Notes under the pieces: model-generated
Seen by the model: the letters and a program-made list of their open reading frames with translations, nothing else
What the model was told of the DNA's origin: nothing
Database searches by the model: none
From: Betaproteobacteria bacterium LSUCC0117
Lineage (GTDB): Bacteria > Pseudomonadota > Gammaproteobacteria > Burkholderiales > Burkholderiaceae_C
NCBI GenBank assembly: GCA_030441535.1
Contig: JAUJFZ010000001.1
Location: forward strand, 524,001-588,000
Length of the DNA stretch: 64,000 nucleotides
Direction: 5' to 3'
In this document: positions 16,374 through 24,994 of the stretch, piece after piece
Position numbering within the stretch: position 1 is the first letter of the stretch
Layout: every line of letters starts with the position of its first letter
Translations under genes and position numbers: made by a program

Positions 16374-17081
16374 TTAAGTGGGGGCCCGCTCCCAGATGCT
16401 GCCGGATTCGCAGGCTTTGTTGATTTCTAAAAGCACTTTGTGGTGGGCCGCTGTTTCCGTCTCGTTAGCGGTGAGCACGGTGAGTTTGAAACGACTCAGG
16501 TCAATGCCCGCTGCGGTGCCGTTGTCGCCCTCGGCCTCCCCTCCCAGGTCCATCATCAAAGCATCTTGGCCGCGGGTCATGTTGATGTACACATCAGCCA
16601 AGAGTTCGGCATCGAGCAACGCGCCGTGGAGGGTACGACCTGAGTTGTCGACCTCCAGTCGATCACACAGGGCGTCCAAACTGTTGCGCTTGCCCGGGAA
16701 CAGGTCTTTTGCCAAGGCCAAGCTGTCAATAACGTTACCGGCGAGCTCGGCTATGGGCGGCATGTTTAGCCGCTCAAATTCTTTGTTTAAAAATCCAACG
16801 TCAAACGGCGCGTTGTGAATGATGAGTTCTGCACCCCGCAAATAATCCGCCAGTTGCGCTGCGATGGCCGCAAATTTCGGCTTGTCTTGCAGAAACTCGT
16901 TACTGATGCCGTGGACTTTGAGGGCGTCTTCATGACTCTCACGCTCGGGGTTGACATACAGATGCAGGTTGTTGCCTGTGAGTTTGCGTTGGATGAGTTC
17001 TACGCAACCAATTTCAATGATGCGATCGCCATCGGCAGCCGAAAGGCCCGTGGTTTCTGTGTCTAAAACAATCTGGCGCAT
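16374..17081 (-). CDS. dnaQ: DNA polymerase III epsilon subunit (proofreading exonuclease)
   Basis: A 235-residue DEDDh exonuclease. Exo I is LDTETTGL (D7, E9), Exo II is HNAPFDVGFL, and Exo III is LHGALLDAELLA with the catalytic histidine and aspartate. The C-terminal part, after about 185, would bind the polymerase alpha subunit. It removes misincorporated 3' nucleotides during replication. The gene starts only 6 bases after the fdx stop, so it may be co-transcribed with the isc operon; a separate promoter inside fdx is equally possible. Confidence 0.95.
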   Translation of the reverse strand: MRQIVLDTETTGLSAADGDRIIEIGCVELIQRKLTGNNLHLYVNPERESHEDALKVHGISNEFLQDKPKFAAIAAQLADYLRGAELIIHNAPFDVGFLNKEFERLNMPPIAELAGNVIDSLALAKDLFPGKRNSLDALCDRLEVDNSGRTLHGALLDAELLADVYINMTRGQDALMMDLGGEAEGDNGTAAGIDLSRFKLTVLTANETETAAHHKVLLEINKACESGSIWERAPT

Positions 17082-17087
17082 CCGACT

Positions 17088-17426
17088 TCAGTGGTTTTCT
17101 TTGGCGTGGTTGATGGAGTACTTGGGTATTTCTACCACGACATCAATTTGGCTCAAAATGGCTTGGCAACTCAAGCGTGAAGCGGGTTCCAGCCCCCATG
17201 CACGGTCGAGCATATCCTCTTCGCCTTCTTCAGGCTCATCCAAACTGTCGGCCCCCTCACGCACGATGACATGACAGGTGGTACAGGCGCAGCTCATTTC
17301 GCAAGCGTGCTCAATGTTGATGTCGTTGTCCAACATGGCTTCACAGATGGAGGTACCAGCGGGTGCGCTGATGGTGGCACCGTCAGGGCAATATTCTGGA
17401 TGCGGGAGAATTTTAATTTGGGGCAT
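17088..17426 (-). CDS. fdx: ISC-system [2Fe-2S] ferredoxin
   Basis: A 112-residue adrenodoxin-type ferredoxin. Cluster ligands C42, C48 and C51 lie in ACEMSCACTTCHV and the fourth is the cysteine of RLSCQ. It supplies electrons for cluster assembly on IscU. The position after hscA (16-base gap) is the usual one in isc operons. The iscX gene that follows fdx in E. coli is not present here. Confidence 0.95.
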   Translation of the reverse strand: MPQIKILPHPEYCPDGATISAPAGTSICEAMLDNDINIEHACEMSCACTTCHVIVREGADSLDEPEEGEEDMLDRAWGLEPASRLSCQAILSQIDVVVEIPKYSINHAKENH

Positions 17427-17442
17427 ATAACAGTCGGCGCGA

Positions 17443-19326
17443 TTAAACGGCGTTGAGGTTTTTGCCAGCTAAGGCTTGGGTAATACCCCGGTTCATACGG
17501 GCAGCGGCAAAGGGTTCAGTCACGGTCGCTAGTGCCTTGGTCACAGCTTCGATATGTGCGGCATCGTCGCTGGTTTTGGCAGCTTCGACTGCAGCCATGT
17601 GGGTGTCAATCGTCGCGCGATCATCATCGCTCAGCAAGTCGCCATCGGCATTCAAGGCGCTTTGTGTGGCCAAGATCATGCGTTCTGCGTCCACACGGGC
17701 TTCGACCACTGCGCGTGCCTTGATGTCGGCCTCTGCAGTCGCGTAACTGTCTCGGAGCATATCTGCAATTTGGTCATCTGAAAGACCGTAGCTGGGTTTG
17801 ACATCGATATGCGCCTGCACACCGGAGTTGGTCTCTACCGCATCGACTTGCAACATGCCGTCGGCATCGACGGTGAAACTCACACGAATGCGCGCGACAC
17901 CAGCCGCCATGGGCGGAATACCTCTCAACTCAAAACGCGCGAGGCTTCTGCAGTCAGTGACCAAGTCGCGTTCACCTTGCACCACGTGCAGTGCCAGCGC
18001 TGTTTGGCCGTCTTTGAAGGTGGTGAAGTCTTGCGCACGGGCAGTCGGGATGGTGCTGTTACGCGGTACGATGCGCTCGACCAGACCACCCATGGTTTCA
18101 ATGCCCAGCGACAATGGGATCACGTCGAGCAATAACAAGGCGTCGCCGGTGTTGTTGCCAGCGAGTTGGTTGGCTTGGATGGCAGCACCCAGCGCAACCA
18201 CCTCATCAGGGTTGAGGTTGGTCAATGGGTCTTGGCCAAACAGGTTTGCAACCGCATCGCGGACAACGGGCATGCGAGTCGACCCACCGACCATCACGAC
18301 ACCTTCGATGTCTGATTTCTCGAGTCCGGCATCGCGTAACGCGCGGCGTACCGCTTGCAGCGTTCGTTGTGTCAAATGATCAGTCGCCACGGCAAAGGCG
18401 CTGCGTGTGATTGTGGCTTGACAGTCACCCACATCCAGCGGGCAGCTGATGGTCGCTTCATGGGTGCCATCTGCTGACAGGGCTTCTTTGCAGCGGCGTG
18501 CTGCGGCATAGAGGTTGGCTTTATCTTCACCCGAGAGCGACTCGGGCACCGGCGCCTTGTCTGCAAACGCTTTTTGCAACGCGAGATGCGCCAAAGCACG
18601 GTCGTAATCGTCACCACCGAGCGCGGAGTCACCGCCAGTTGCCAGCACCTCAAACACGCCTTCAGCGAGACGCAAAATCGAGATATCAAAGGTCCCACCG
18701 CCGAGGTCATATACGGCGAATACCCCTTCGCTGGCTTGGTCCAAGCCGTAAGCAATGGCTGCGGCAGTTGGCTCATTGATCAAGCGAAGCACGTTAATGC
18801 CAGCCAATTGCGCGGCGTCTTTAGTGGCTTGGCGCTGGGCATCATCGAAGTAAGCGGGTACGGTGATGACGGCGCCAAATAGATCATCATCAAAGCTGTC
18901 TTCTGCCCTGAACCGCAGGGTCGCCAGTAATTCGGCGCTGACCTCCACTGGTGTTTTGGGGCCCAAGCAAGTATCAATACTGGCCATGCCGGGGGTGTCG
19001 AGTACCGTGTAAGGCAGGTTGTCAACGTCATGCACATCGCTGCGAACGCGCCCCATCAGGCGCTTTACAGACGAAATGGTGTTGGCAGGGTCTGCCGCCT
19101 GTCCGGTCAAAGCGTCGAATCCAATTTGACGCCCACTGCCCTCACCGGTGTAACGGACCACGCTGGGCAGGATCACGCGACCTACGGTGTCGGGCAAACA
19201 TTCGGCAATGCCGTTGCGCACACTGGCAACGAGCGAGTGGGTCGTCCCTAAGTCAATACCCACAGCGATGCGGCGCTGATGGGGATCGGGCGACTGCCCC
19301 GGTTCGGAGATTTGTAGTAATGCCAT
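17443..19326 (-). CDS. hscA: Hsp70-type chaperone HscA
   Basis: A 627-residue Hsp70 homologue. The ATPase domain spans about 18 to 390 (GIDLGTTHSLVA, then DLGGGTFDISIL, then VGGSTRMPVVR), followed by the substrate-binding domain. With HscB it uses ATP to release Fe-S clusters from IscU, recognising LPPVK on that protein. The length fits HscA (about 615 to 625) rather than DnaK. It is separated from hscB by 9 bases in the operon. Confidence 0.96.
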   Translation of the reverse strand: MALLQISEPGQSPDPHQRRIAVGIDLGTTHSLVASVRNGIAECLPDTVGRVILPSVVRYTGEGSGRQIGFDALTGQAADPANTISSVKRLMGRVRSDVHDVDNLPYTVLDTPGMASIDTCLGPKTPVEVSAELLATLRFRAEDSFDDDLFGAVITVPAYFDDAQRQATKDAAQLAGINVLRLINEPTAAAIAYGLDQASEGVFAVYDLGGGTFDISILRLAEGVFEVLATGGDSALGGDDYDRALAHLALQKAFADKAPVPESLSGEDKANLYAAARRCKEALSADGTHEATISCPLDVGDCQATITRSAFAVATDHLTQRTLQAVRRALRDAGLEKSDIEGVVMVGGSTRMPVVRDAVANLFGQDPLTNLNPDEVVALGAAIQANQLAGNNTGDALLLLDVIPLSLGIETMGGLVERIVPRNSTIPTARAQDFTTFKDGQTALALHVVQGERDLVTDCRSLARFELRGIPPMAAGVARIRVSFTVDADGMLQVDAVETNSGVQAHIDVKPSYGLSDDQIADMLRDSYATAEADIKARAVVEARVDAERMILATQSALNADGDLLSDDDRATIDTHMAAVEAAKTSDDAAHIEAVTKALATVTEPFAAARMNRGITQALAGKNLNAV

Positions 19327-19335
19327 AAAAATTCG

Positions 19336-19875
19336 TTAGGGCGTCAGCGCATCGAGTTGTTGGTTGACGTCTTTTAAAAACCGCTCGATGAACATTAAGG
19401 CGCGAATCGCGCCAACCGCGCGCGGGATGTCTTTGTCGGTATCAAATGCCAGCTCAGCAAGCTGCAAATAGGTTTTCTTGGCGGCGTTGGTATCGTCAGC
19501 CAACTGGGTAAGGCCATTTACATCGCCCTGCGCTTCGTCAAGCGCTTCGCGCCATTCCATTTGCTGCATCAAAAAGGCAGCTGGCATGGCGGTGTTATCT
19601 TCCGCGTTCACGGGGTGCCCCAGTAACGTAGCCAAGTAAGCGCCACGGGTGATGGGCTGGCGCAACCGCTGGTAGGCCTCATTGACGCGCACCGACCACT
19701 GCATGGCCAGTCGCTTACTGGGAGCGTCTGCTGCAACGTACCTATCAGGGTGCGTTTGCGCTTGCAGCGCCTTCCAACGCTGGGTGAGTGCCGTGGCGTC
19801 TAACTGGAACTGCTCAGGGAGATCGAACAGTTCAAAGTCGCTGGCCTGGAGGGAAAGCGATTGCGGTGCGCTCAT
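19336..19875 (-). CDS. hscB: J-domain co-chaperone HscB
   Basis: A 179-residue protein with an N-terminal J domain containing HPD at 42 to 44 and a C-terminal helical bundle that holds IscU (ending FIERFLKDVNQQLDAL). It stimulates the ATPase of HscA and delivers IscU. The ATG shares one base with the iscA stop (TGATG), suggesting coupled translation. Confidence 0.95.
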   Translation of the reverse strand: MSAPQSLSLQASDFELFDLPEQFQLDATALTQRWKALQAQTHPDRYVAADAPSKRLAMQWSVRVNEAYQRLRQPITRGAYLATLLGHPVNAEDNTAMPAAFLMQQMEWREALDEAQGDVNGLTQLADDTNAAKKTYLQLAELAFDTDKDIPRAVGAIRALMFIERFLKDVNQQLDALTP

Positions 19876-20198
19876 CAGATCCGGAAGGACTCACCGCAGC
19901 CGCAGCGATCGCGCTCGTTGGGGTTGCTGAATTTGAATCCTTCATTCAGACCTTCGCGAACGAAGTCAAGCTGTGTGCCCTCAAGGTAAGCCAAACTCTT
20001 GGGATCAACGTAAATTTTGACCCCCAAACTTTCGAACTCGATATCCTCCGAGGCCACCGCGTCGGCGTACTCCAAGGTGTAGGCCAAGCCGGAGCAACCA
20101 GTGGTTTTCACGCCAAGGCGCACACCGACTCCTTTGCCGCGCCGACCAAGGTAGCGGGTGACGTGCCGCGCAGCGGCTTCAGTCATAGTGACAGCCAT
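19875..20198 (-). CDS. iscA: A-type iron-sulfur carrier IscA
   Basis: A 107-residue A-type carrier with the three ligand cysteines C35 (TTGCSGLAY), C99 and C101 (RCGCGESF). It takes iron or a cluster from the IscU machinery and passes it on to [4Fe-4S] proteins. Starts 17 bases after iscU and overlaps hscB by one base. Confidence 0.95.
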   Translation of the reverse strand: MAVTMTEAAARHVTRYLGRRGKGVGVRLGVKTTGCSGLAYTLEYADAVASEDIEFESLGVKIYVDPKSLAYLEGTQLDFVREGLNEGFKFSNPNERDRCGCGESFRI

Positions 20199-20215
20199 GG
20201 GGTTCTTTCGTGGGA

Positions 20216-20599
20216 TTAAGCGTGCTTTTTCTTGTAGTCGTCGACAGCGGCTTTAATCGCGTCTTCGGCCAAGATAGAGCAGTGGATCTTCACGGGTGGC
20301 AACGCTAATTCTTCCGCAATTTCGCTGTTCTTCAGCGCCGCTGCCTGATCCAGCGTTTTGCCCTTGACCCACTCGGTCACCAAGGAGCTCGACGCGATGG
20401 CAGAGCCGCAGCCGTATGTTTTGAATCGCGCGTCTTCGATGATGCCGGTCTCGGGGTTCACCTTAATCTGCAATTTCATAACGTCACCACAGGCGGGCGC
20501 ACCCACCATACCGGTGCCGACCGATTCGTCGCCTTTGTCAAAGCTGCCGACGTTGCGGGGATTTTCGTAATGCTCAACTACTTTGTCTGAATAGGCCAT
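20216..20599 (-). CDS. iscU: Fe-S cluster scaffold IscU
   Basis: A 127-residue scaffold with all key residues: C37 and D39 (APACGD), C64 (YGCGSAIASS), the HscA-binding LPPVK (100 to 104), H106 and C107. Clusters form here from sulfur handed over by IscS. The length matches E. coli IscU almost exactly. Confidence 0.97.
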   Translation of the reverse strand: MAYSDKVVEHYENPRNVGSFDKGDESVGTGMVGAPACGDVMKLQIKVNPETGIIEDARFKTYGCGSAIASSSLVTEWVKGKTLDQAAALKNSEIAEELALPPVKIHCSILAEDAIKAAVDDYKKKHA

Positions 20600-20651
20600 T
20601 TAGTGGACTCCTGGATACGGTATTTGGTTAACGTGGAATGCGCGGGCGCGA

Positions 20652-21869
20652 TCAGTGCGCCGCCCATTGAATGGTTGAAAGGTCGACGCCGTCTTTAAAC
20701 ATTTCCCAAAGCGGCGACAGCTCGCGCAGTTTAGCGACATTGGTCTTGATGGTTTCAATGGCGTAGTCAATTTCGGCCTCGGTGGTCCAACGGCCAATAG
20801 TCATGCGCAGGCTGCTGTGTGCCAGCTCATCGCTTCGGCCTAGGGCGCGCAACACATAACTCGGCTCTAAACTCGCAGAGGTACAGGCCGAACCGCTGGA
20901 CACGGCCATCCCTTTGATACCCATGATTAGGGACTCGCCCTCAACATAATTGAAGCTCATGTTGAGGTTGTGCGGGACGCGGTGATCCTTGTGACCGTTG
21001 ATAAACACCTCTTCGATGGTGCTTAACCCGGCTACCAGGCGATCATGCAGCGCTTTGATACGAACGTTCTCGGCGGCCATTTCCTCTTTGGCAATGCGGT
21101 AGGCTTCGCCCATGCCCACACACTGGTGCGTTGGCAACGTGCCCGAGCGCATGCCACGCTCATGGCCCCCACCGTGCATTTGTGCTTCGATGCGAATACG
21201 CGGTTTACGACGCACAAACAAAGCACCAATGCCTTTTGGACCGTAGGTTTTGTGAGAGGTCAAGCTCATGAGGTCAATGGGTAATTGACCCAAGTCAATC
21301 GTTACCCGGCCCGTAGCCTGTGCCGCGTCAACGTGAAAAATCACGCCCTTTTCGCGACAAATGGCACCGATGGTGGCCACGTCTTGGATCACACCGATTT
21401 CGTTATTAACAAACATGACGCTGGCCAAGATCGTGTCGGGTCGGATCGCTGCTTTGAAAGCGTCGATGTTCAACAAGCCGTCTTCCTGCACGTCCATGTA
21501 GGTCACTTCAAACCCTTGGCGCTCCAACTCTCGACATGTATCGAGAACTGCCTTGTGCTCGGTCTTCACCGTGATGATGTGCTTGCCCTTGCCCTTGTAA
21601 AAATGGGCAGCGCCTTTCAAAGCCAAGTTATTGGACTCGGTCGCACCGCTGGTCCACACGATTTCACGGGGATCTGCGCCAATCAAGGCTGCAATCTGCT
21701 CGCGGGCCTTCTCGACCGCCGCCTCTGCCTCCCAGCCCCATGCGTGACTGCGTGATGCAGGGTTGCCAAAGTGTTCGTACAACCAGGGCACCATGGCGTC
21801 GACCACCCTTGGATCGCAAGGGTTGGTGGCGCTGTAGTCCATGTAAACCGGGAAGTGGGGCGTGCTCAT
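20652..21869 (-). CDS. iscS: Cysteine desulfurase IscS
   Basis: A 405-residue PLP enzyme. The cofactor lysine is K207 in TSHKTYGPKG, PLP phosphate contacts lie around SGATESNN (74 to 81), and the mobile persulfide cysteine is C329 in SSGSACTSASLEPS, the long-loop form of group I NifS/IscS. It converts cysteine to alanine and delivers sulfur to IscU, tRNA thiolation and other pathways. 52 bases separate it from iscU and 42 from iscR. Confidence 0.97.
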   Translation of the reverse strand: MSTPHFPVYMDYSATNPCDPRVVDAMVPWLYEHFGNPASRSHAWGWEAEAAVEKAREQIAALIGADPREIVWTSGATESNNLALKGAAHFYKGKGKHIITVKTEHKAVLDTCRELERQGFEVTYMDVQEDGLLNIDAFKAAIRPDTILASVMFVNNEIGVIQDVATIGAICREKGVIFHVDAAQATGRVTIDLGQLPIDLMSLTSHKTYGPKGIGALFVRRKPRIRIEAQMHGGGHERGMRSGTLPTHQCVGMGEAYRIAKEEMAAENVRIKALHDRLVAGLSTIEEVFINGHKDHRVPHNLNMSFNYVEGESLIMGIKGMAVSSGSACTSASLEPSYVLRALGRSDELAHSSLRMTIGRWTTEAEIDYAIETIKTNVAKLRELSPLWEMFKDGVDLSTIQWAAH

Positions 21870-21911
21870 GTGGGGTCCGTTTCTTGACTGAAATCGCTGA
21901 AATGAGAGGGT

Positions 21912-22448
21912 TTAGCTTTTGCCCATTGAGGCGGCAAGCGCGAAGACTGAGTTGGGGCCACTCACACGAATGGGCTTCAAAACAGGATTCGGCATGATGG
22001 CTCGCTTGATCATCGGGGCGCTTTCGACTTCTACGCCCTTCTCGATCTGGTCATCCACCAGCTTTTGCAGTTTGACGGAGGCCAAGAAGTCGACCATGCG
22101 TTCGTTGAGTGAGGCCCACAGCTCGTGCGTCATGCAACGAGCGCCTTCACCGAGGCAGTTCTCTTTACCGCCGCACTGGGTGGCGTCAATGGGTTCGTCG
22201 ACAGACAAGATGATGTCGGCGACAGTGATATCTGTGGCTTTGCGCGCCAGCGTGTAACCGCCGCCAGGGCCACGGGTTGACTCGACGAGCTGGTGACGAC
22301 GTAACTTACCGAACAGCTGCTCGAGGTAAGACAGTGAAATTTGTTGACGTTGGCTAATGGCTGCGAGCGTGACGGGCCCGTTGTTTTGGCGGAGAGCCAA
22401 ATCAATCATGGCGGTTACAGCAAATCGACCTTTGGTAGTGAGACGCAT
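21912..22448 (-). CDS. iscR: Fe-S-sensing repressor IscR
   Basis: A 178-residue Rrf2-family regulator. The winged helix lies in the first 70 residues (LAAISQRQQISLSYLEQLF), and the [2Fe-2S] ligands are C92, C98 and C105 with H108 (QCGGKENCLGEGARCMTH). Holo-IscR represses its own operon when clusters are plentiful. The spacing of the third cysteine is one residue longer than in E. coli. Tail residues after 150 are poorly conserved in the family. An IscR-type operator lies upstream. Confidence 0.96.
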   Translation of the reverse strand: MRLTTKGRFAVTAMIDLALRQNNGPVTLAAISQRQQISLSYLEQLFGKLRRHQLVESTRGPGGGYTLARKATDITVADIILSVDEPIDATQCGGKENCLGEGARCMTHELWASLNERMVDFLASVKLQKLVDDQIEKGVEVESAPMIKRAIMPNPVLKPIRVSGPNSVFALAASMGKS

Positions 22449-22520
22449 AACAAACTCCTTTTGGGGGTTAAATCGGCTTCTGGGGGATTCCTTTCGCCTG
22501 CATCAAAGGGGGTGGCATTA

Positions 22521-22545
22521 CTACCCCACTGATTTGGTCAAGTAT
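22521..22545 (-). promoter_or_regulatory. IscR type 1 operator and isc promoter
   Basis: On the minus strand the 25 bases begin ATACTTGACC and continue through AAATC and AGT to GGGGTAG. They match the type 1 IscR pattern (ATASYYGACTR, A/T-rich centre, YAGTCRRSTAT) closely. TATACT overlaps its start (forward 22541 to 22546) and could be the -10 box. It lies about 75 bases upstream of the iscR ATG. Confidence 0.7.
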
Positions 22546-22683
22546 AGCAAAAATAGCCCACTGTTTTTGTCGGCATTACTAATGACAGGGTTTTTGTAGT
22601 GGACGAAACCAGCTTTTGATCGATTAAGGTCGATTTAATTGATTATTTTGTCATTTATATATATATGTAGCGACAATTAGACA

Positions 22684-24843
22684 TCAACTGTCCAAGGTCA
22701 CACCTGGGACATTGTCATGAACGGACGCGCCGAATGCCTGTCCTCGCAGGTGGCTGAGTTGATCACGCACCTGCGCCGCCTTCTCAAACTCCAAGTCCTT
22801 GGCATGGGTCAGCATCAGCTTTTCAAGGCGCTTGATTTCTCGCGCCACGTCTTTTTCGCTCATGGCATCGAGCTCGGCCCGACGCTGGCTGTCCCGTTCG
22901 AGTTTTTCGGCTTCTTGGCCAGATTTCTCGCTGTAGACGCCGTCGATGAGGTCCTTGATCCGTTTCAAAACGGTTCGGGGTGTGATGCCGTTTTCAAGGT
23001 TGTAGGTCTCTTGTTTACCCCGACGACGGTCGGTCTCGGCCATCGCGCGCGCCATGGAATCAGTTACCCTGTCGGCGTACAAAATGGCCCGACCGTTCAC
23101 GTTGCGGGCCGCTCGGCCTATGGTCTGAATGAGTGAGCGCTCCGAGCGCAAGAAGCCCTCTTTATCTGCATCCAGAATCGCCACCAGCGAGACCTCTGGG
23201 ATGTCAATCCCCTCTCGCAACAGGTTGATACCGACTAGGACATCAAATTCGCCCAACCGAAGGTCACGCAAAATCTCTACGCGCTCAACGGTGTCCACAT
23301 CTGAGTGAAGGTACCGAACCTTGACGCCGTTCTCCGCGAGGTAGTCGGTCAGTTGCTCCGCCATGCGCTTGGTCAGCGTGGTGATGAGGACACGCTCGTG
23401 CACCTCCACCCGAATGCGAATCTCCTGCAAGACGTCGTCAACCTGTGTCGTGGCAGGTCGAACCTCCACTTGCGGATCGACCAAACCCGTCGGCCGAACG
23501 ACTTGTTCGACGATTTGTCCGGAATGCTGCCGCTCATAGTCACCGGGCGTCGCCGAGACAAAGACGGTTTGGCGCATGCGCTGCTGGAACTCTTCAAACT
23601 TCAGTGGGCGGTTGTCCAAGGCGGACGGCAAGCGAAAGCCGTACTCCACCAATGTCGTCTTGCGCGCCCGGTCGCCGTTGTACATGCCACCAAACTGCCC
23701 CGTGAGGACGTGGCTTTCGTCCAAAAACATCAGCGCGTCGGGGGGCAGATAGTCAGTGAGCGTCGAGGGTGGCTCGCCCGGCTGGGCACCGCTGAGGTGG
23801 CGGGAGTAGTTCTCAATGCCCTTGCAGTGCCCCACCTCAGACAGCATCTCCAGGTCAAACCGTGTCCGCTGCTCCAGGCGCTGAGCCTCGACCAACTTGT
23901 TCATGCCGGTTAATTCAGCCAGACGGGTACGCAGCTCGTCTTTGATGGACTCAATGGCCGTCAACACCTTCTCGCGGGGGGTGACATAGTGGCTGCTGGG
24001 GTACACGGTGAAGCGTGGGATCTTCTGCCGGACGCGCCCAGTGAGGGGGTCAAACAGTTGCAGGGTCTCGACCTCGTCATCGAACAACTCGATGCGAACC
24101 GCTAATTCGGAGTGTTCGGCTGGAAAAATGTCAATCGTGTCCCCCCGCACGCGGAAGGTCCCTCGCGTGAAGTCGATGTCGTTGCGCTGGTATTGCATGC
24201 GCACCAGTTGCGCGATGATGTCGCGCTGATCGCGCTTCTCGCCCGTGCGTAACAGCATCACCATGAGGTGGTAGCTCTGGGGGTCCCCTATACCGTAGAT
24301 CGCCGATACCGTCGCCACAATCACCACGTCCCGACGCTCCAAGATGCTCTTGGTACAGGACAGGCGCATCTGCTCGATGTGCTCGTTGATCGACGAGTCT
24401 TTCTCAATAAAGAGGTCGCGCTGGGGTACGTAGGCCTCGGGTTGGTAGTAGTCGTAGTAGCTGACGAAATATTCCACTGCGTTGCGCGGGAAAAACTCCC
24501 GAAACTCGGCATACAGCTGCGCCGCTAAGGTTTTGTTGGGCGCATAAACGATGGCGGGTCGCCCGAGGCGTGCAATGGTCTGGGCCATCGTGTAGGTCTT
24601 GCCCGATCCGGTGACACCCAGCAAGGTCTGGAACATCTCCCCATCACGAATCCCCTCCACCAACTCAACGATTGCCGTGGGCTGGTCACCCGCCGGGGGA
24701 AAGGGCTCAAACAGCTCAAACGGCGAATCCGGAAAGTGCACAAAACGCCCCGCCTCGTGCTGCGCGTCGGCGGCGGCTTGGGTGTCGTCCCGCCTCAGGG
24801 CGACGACTTTTTCAACGGGAGAAGTTTCGGGGCGCTTAGCCAT
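22684..24843 (-). CDS. uvrB: Excinuclease ABC subunit UvrB
   Basis: A 719-residue nucleotide-excision-repair helicase. Walker A is GVTGSGKTYTMA (about 76 to 87), the beta-hairpin region reads YYDYYQPEAYVP, DESH is in FLDESHVLTGQ, and motif VI is QTIGRAARN. A C-terminal UVR domain (FEKAAQVRDQLSHLR) binds UvrC. An N-terminal extension of about 35 residues precedes the conserved core. UvrB verifies damage handed over by UvrA and recruits UvrC. I see no CTG-N10-CAG LexA box in the upstream gap. Confidence 0.97.
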   Translation of the reverse strand: MAKRPETSPVEKVVALRRDDTQAAADAQHEAGRFVHFPDSPFELFEPFPPAGDQPTAIVELVEGIRDGEMFQTLLGVTGSGKTYTMAQTIARLGRPAIVYAPNKTLAAQLYAEFREFFPRNAVEYFVSYYDYYQPEAYVPQRDLFIEKDSSINEHIEQMRLSCTKSILERRDVVIVATVSAIYGIGDPQSYHLMVMLLRTGEKRDQRDIIAQLVRMQYQRNDIDFTRGTFRVRGDTIDIFPAEHSELAVRIELFDDEVETLQLFDPLTGRVRQKIPRFTVYPSSHYVTPREKVLTAIESIKDELRTRLAELTGMNKLVEAQRLEQRTRFDLEMLSEVGHCKGIENYSRHLSGAQPGEPPSTLTDYLPPDALMFLDESHVLTGQFGGMYNGDRARKTTLVEYGFRLPSALDNRPLKFEEFQQRMRQTVFVSATPGDYERQHSGQIVEQVVRPTGLVDPQVEVRPATTQVDDVLQEIRIRVEVHERVLITTLTKRMAEQLTDYLAENGVKVRYLHSDVDTVERVEILRDLRLGEFDVLVGINLLREGIDIPEVSLVAILDADKEGFLRSERSLIQTIGRAARNVNGRAILYADRVTDSMARAMAETDRRRGKQETYNLENGITPRTVLKRIKDLIDGVYSEKSGQEAEKLERDSQRRAELDAMSEKDVAREIKRLEKLMLTHAKDLEFEKAAQVRDQLSHLRGQAFGASVHDNVPGVTLDS

Positions 24844-24994
24844 CCAGGGCCTATCTGTTGGTTAAATGACAACCCTGTATTGTGACGTGGTTCACAAGGC
24901 ACAACTTCCGGTCGCGAAGTGGTGAATGGGGGATGCAGCACGCTAAAATATCGGGTTTGCCCTAGGCCCTAACCACCCTGTTCAAGGAACCCCC

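Noticed and set aside
24844..24994. LexA box for uvrB
   Set aside because: CTGTATTGTGACG looks inviting, but the required CTG-N10-CAG symmetry is not met.
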